From Jaapia argillacea MUCL 33604 (taxonomy: Eukaryota; Basidiomycota; Agaricomycetes; Jaapiales; Jaapiaceae), in assembly GCA_000697665.1 (NCBI GenBank), contig KL197719.1, forward strand, positions 505,968 through 569,967: a stretch of DNA of 64,000 nucleotides. The letters run 5' to 3'. Of the stretch, positions 61,064 through 64,000 are shown piece after piece. A model generated the notes under the pieces. That model was not told the DNA's origin. It made no database searches and saw only the letters and a list, made by a program, of their open reading frames with translations. The first letter of the stretch is position 1; each line of letters opens with the position of its first letter. The position numbers and the translations under genes were made by a program.

Positions 61064-61814
61064 CTAGTAGAGAGTGCGCTTCTTGCGGTAGTGACCGAAG
61101 ATGCCACACGCCGAGAAACAGAATCCAAGGATGAGGGCGACGAGCGCACCAAGGGTCATCCAAGTAGCGTTGCCGTATTGAGCACCGAGACCTTCATTTC
61201 GGAATTGAGAGCGAGCAATGCCGAAGAGGACCATGTCGATAACCCATGCGACGAGGGTGGCGAGAGTGGCGAGTGCGGCGATGAGGGACATGAAGACTGT
61301 GCCGACGCGGTGGTATGAGGCACCGCAGATACCGAAAAGGACAGCAAGACCCGAGAGGCCCGCGGCTGGAAGTTAAAGTTAGTATGCGCTGAGCGGAGAT
61401 AATGCAGAGTGATGCTTACCGATCGGGTGAAGGATAAGGGCACCAGTGAGGCCGTGAATGATATGGTCATTCAGTCGACTTGGGACACTAGATAAAAGAC
61501 AACGCGATGAGTAATGTCCACACAAGGAGGGTTGAAACCGACGTACTTGAAACCGAGGATGGCAGGGTCAAACGTATATCCGACGTGGATTCCCGTACCG
61601 GTGTAACCGAATACACCAAAGTTAATCGCACGGGCACCTGCTGTGACATGGAGGAAACGAATGGCTTCCCACTTGGGTGCTGAAACTGAGACCTGAAGTG
61701 GCATGTGGGTGAGTTTACAGCATCTGATGTGGTGAGTAGTGAACGCACGATGATCAGCAGCACCATAGCGGCGAAGCAGAAAAAGAGGCCAGGTAGTGCA
61801 GCTCCGGCAGCCAT
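61064..61814 (-). CDS. SUR7/PalI-family four-helix membrane protein
   Basis: 193 aa from exons 61814-61749, 61692-61547, 61487-61420 and 61365-61064. First helix at the N-terminus (LPGLFFCFAAMVLLIIVVSV), an extracellular loop (GARAINFGVFGYTGTGIHVG), then three helices: LNDHIIHGLTGALILHPIA with AGLSGLAVLFGIC, TVFMSLIAALATLATLVAWV and GNATWMTLGALVALILGFCF. The topology and the phrases HGLTGALILHPIAAG and VAWVIDMVLFGIAR match the SUR7/PalI (Rim9) family of fungal plasma-membrane proteins linked to eisosomes or pH sensing. All four exons are in phase. A short protein without the long PalI tail, so nearer the SUR7/Rim9 side. Confidence 0.88.
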
Positions 61815-62620
61815 AATATTAATCTACAAAATGGACGTGTGCAAAGGTTAGACGGCGATGGAGCAATAGATTCGCATTAAAGGATACTCACATATCAAAG
61901 GTTGAGGTTGTGGGTGAAAGGGAAAAACTAGGCGGGGTGGGGTGAACTCCATGCCTTGCAATGAATGGTTTTATAGGAGGTCGGTTACAGCAGGCGTGGG
62001 AAAGGTGACGCAACTAGAGGAACGACGTCACTGGCGAGAGCTGTCCGCGATATGGTCGTGTGCTATTTTACGGTCGCTTCCAACGATGACGAGGCTCCTT
62101 GACGAACTCCAAAACGACCTGCTGTTCTCGATGATATCAGTCCGTCAGCTGCCGTCTGCCGTCTGCCGTTCCCCGACAATCCTGCGCAACGATGTCCACT
62201 CGATCCCTGCTGACCACCTTCCGCGACGCAACCGCACAAGGTCAGCACTTTGTTCAATAGTTTTGGTCCTATCTTTCCCAGAAAACTGTTCGCCCACAGC
62301 CACAGCATCAATTTGTCTAGGGCCCATGTGAACGTCAGCCACAAGAACAATGGTGGATGTATATGCTGATCATGGCCATATTGCTCGAGCTTTTCGTCCA
62401 AAGCCACCCGCAAAGCCCTGTGGCAGCTTGTGGCCATCCTTGCGCTTTGGCTGGCATACCTTTAAAACTCTGCGCCTTTCTTCGTTCCTCTTCACCTCCT
62501 GCCACTGCCACTTTGTTGTCCTCCCCAACTGTCATAAAGCTATTGTCTGTCAATTGTCGTCTGCTTGCGCTACCCTCCTCCTTCTTCCGTTACTAGCGAC
62601 ACCCCCATTGCCTCCTAGCC
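61815..62620. other. Divergent spacer, SUR7-like / unknown gene
   Basis: 806 nt between divergent starts. A minus-strand open frame (62063-62437) and overlapping plus frames have no recognised motif. A tight triple of the hexamer-like unit ctgccgt (62150-62172) is seen. Probably two promoters; no gene called. Confidence 0.35.
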
Positions 62621-63859
62621 ATGCTTCGCAAAATGAAATCGAAAGTAGCCCTAAAAAAGTAACGTGCTTCTCACATCTGTAACTTCTCTTTGATTAAATT
62701 TGTGCGAATTAGACCTCATGCCCCCTCCATCCCTCCCCCGATGCCCTTCTATACAACATCAGGTCCTAACTTGAACGATCCCTGGGCCACCGACAGTAAT
62801 TCCACCTTGTGCGATCATGGAAAGGGTGACAAGCCTAAACACTCTTCGTCCGTCCTGCGAAAGAAAAGGCTTCGAAACTCCAAGTCGATGCCTTTCAAAG
62901 CGTCGGATGAATCTCACAAGGTGGATCCCGCCAATCCTTATGCATACCCGCCCGACGATGTATTGGACATCTCAACCGACTCCGTCCGCTCGATGAAAGA
63001 AGCCGAGAGGAAAGCATTGGGCATCCCAGACCTCCTCCCACCCAACACCCTCTTTATCCATCGTCGACCAAGTCACGTATCAGAGCAGACAGTGGACACG
63101 GCGAATGACCCGGACAACTTGGGCAATTGGCCTGTGCCGCCAACTGTGCCTCCTGCTGTATCGCTTAGCCGCCGAGAGCGTGTTCACAAGACGGAGACTA
63201 CAAGACCGTTTTGTAGACCGTCTCGCGAGGCGTATCCAGAGCTTGTAGGTCAAGCCGCGGGGAATAGAGGAGAGTTCGACTGCTCCCCAGCAAGGCTTCC
63301 TGCGCAGCCGTTAGTGAGCAGCAATCTTGGTAGGAAGGGCAGTGCATCCTCGGCGCAACGCCCCAATACTCGCTCCAGGGATCCTCACGCTGAGCACGTT
63401 AGGCAGCGGAGTATCACGATTCAACCTTCGCTTGGATCACAATCCACGGGTAGCTCAGCTTCTTCACATCGCACACTCGTCCCGTCTAGGGATGTCCACC
63501 CCCAGACTCGAGAGCGAACTGTCACTGCGGCCCGCAAAGCTCCTACCCCCCAACCCGCGAGCGCAAACCGACAATCGATGCAAGCTCCAGTATACCTCCC
63601 ACCATCACAAGCCTATCTTTATACCTCAACCACTCAACCTTCCACGGCTTTCGTCCCTCCTGCCAATCAATACACACTCAATTCATCGTCCACTGCCACT
63701 TTGGTTCCATCACGCTCCACTGGGAATCCCAGTGGTGTAGGTGTACAGAGGCAGGCAAGTGTGAGTTCCTATCGATCTGCTGAGAGTGGGCAAACGGGGG
63801 CCCCGGGGTACGTTACGGGTGAGTATAAGATCAGGGAGGGTTTCAGGTTTGGTAGATAA
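62621..63859 (+). CDS. Unknown disordered protein
   Basis: 394 aa from exons 62621-62658 and 62713-63859 (54-nt intron, GTAACG donor). Starts MLRKMKSKVALKKPHAP, a basic head; then SVLRKKRLRNSKSMPFKA and ISTDSVRSMKEAERKALG, followed by ~300 residues rich in Ser/Pro/Arg/Gln and ending VTGEYKIREGFRFGR. No domain recognised. The basic head and Ser-rich body suggest a regulated scaffold, but this is a guess. Without the first exon the frame has an ATG at 62690, which would replace the head by MIKFVRIR. Confidence 0.6.
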
Positions 63860-64000
63860 AGGGCGCCCCGTTGGGTTCCTTGGGACTTGAATTATGTTTG
63901 TGGAATCTGGGTTGTTGTATTGATAGACGTCGTCCTCTATGTTGTATGCTGTATGCCTTATGAATATACGTCTTCCCCTCATTCCAGTTTTTCGTACCCA

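Noticed and set aside
62063-62437. Minus-strand open frame of 124 codons upstream of the unknown gene
   Set aside because: No motif, odd composition, overlaps other frames and lies in what should be a divergent promoter.

Overview
The window looks like nuclear DNA of a filamentous basidiomycete (Agaricomycete type). Genes are dense, on both strands, and split by many introns of about 46-70 nt. Families typical of that group are present: agaric-type BTB proteins, carbohydrate-binding membrane proteins without a signal peptide, a calycin-like protein, RAX2 and SUR7/PalI. No bacterial or organellar features were seen. Exon limits were read by eye from splice consensus, frame continuity and recalled family motifs; no search was run.

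Layout. 1-3.1 kb: a decayed Ty1/copia retrotransposon on the minus strand, interrupted by LTR-like blocks. 3.7-12.7 kb: short CLASP_N/TOG protein, mitochondrial ribosomal bL34, alanyl-tRNA synthetase, ribosomal protein uS13 (RPS18) and an unknown protein. 12.9-19 kb: CCAAT-binding HAP2/NF-YA, a Tho1/SARNP mRNP protein, a PDP-like PP2C phosphatase and the 60S biogenesis factor REI1. 19.1-28.7 kb: RAX2, a complex I accessory subunit, an unknown protein, a FAM210-like mitochondrial protein and S-adenosylmethionine decarboxylase. 29.5-32.8 kb: a second PP2C paralogue and a transcription factor with two tandem Zn2Cys6 clusters. 33.7-45.5 kb: a run of cell-cycle and meiosis genes, DBF4, a gamma-tubulin complex component, CDC6 and SPO11, then a BTB protein. 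45.9-57.3 kb: caprin-like RGG protein, membrane lectin-like protein, mitochondrial carrier and RhoGAP. 57.7-63.9 kb: calycin-like protein, bifunctional THI6, a SUR7/PalI protein and an unknown disordered protein.

Functional links. DBF4 (DDK regulatory subunit), CDC6 (origin licensing), a gamma-tubulin complex protein and SPO11 (meiotic break formation) lie within about 10 kb. Several pairs are divergently transcribed from short shared spacers: bL34m/ALA1, HAP2/THO1, complex I subunit/unknown, DBF4/GCP and calycin/THI6.

Most notable observations: the transcription factor whose two zinc clusters have identical spacing and are offset by exactly one 44-codon exon; a 7-nt micro-exon in the gamma-tubulin complex gene; five GC-AG introns in three genes; an SPO11 gene cut into 14 small exons; a roughly 190-residue His/Asn/Gly-rich insertion in AdoMetDC; and a last coding exon in REI1 that is only the stop codon. 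I did not find a clearly new biological system; the tandem zinc-cluster factor is the closest candidate.
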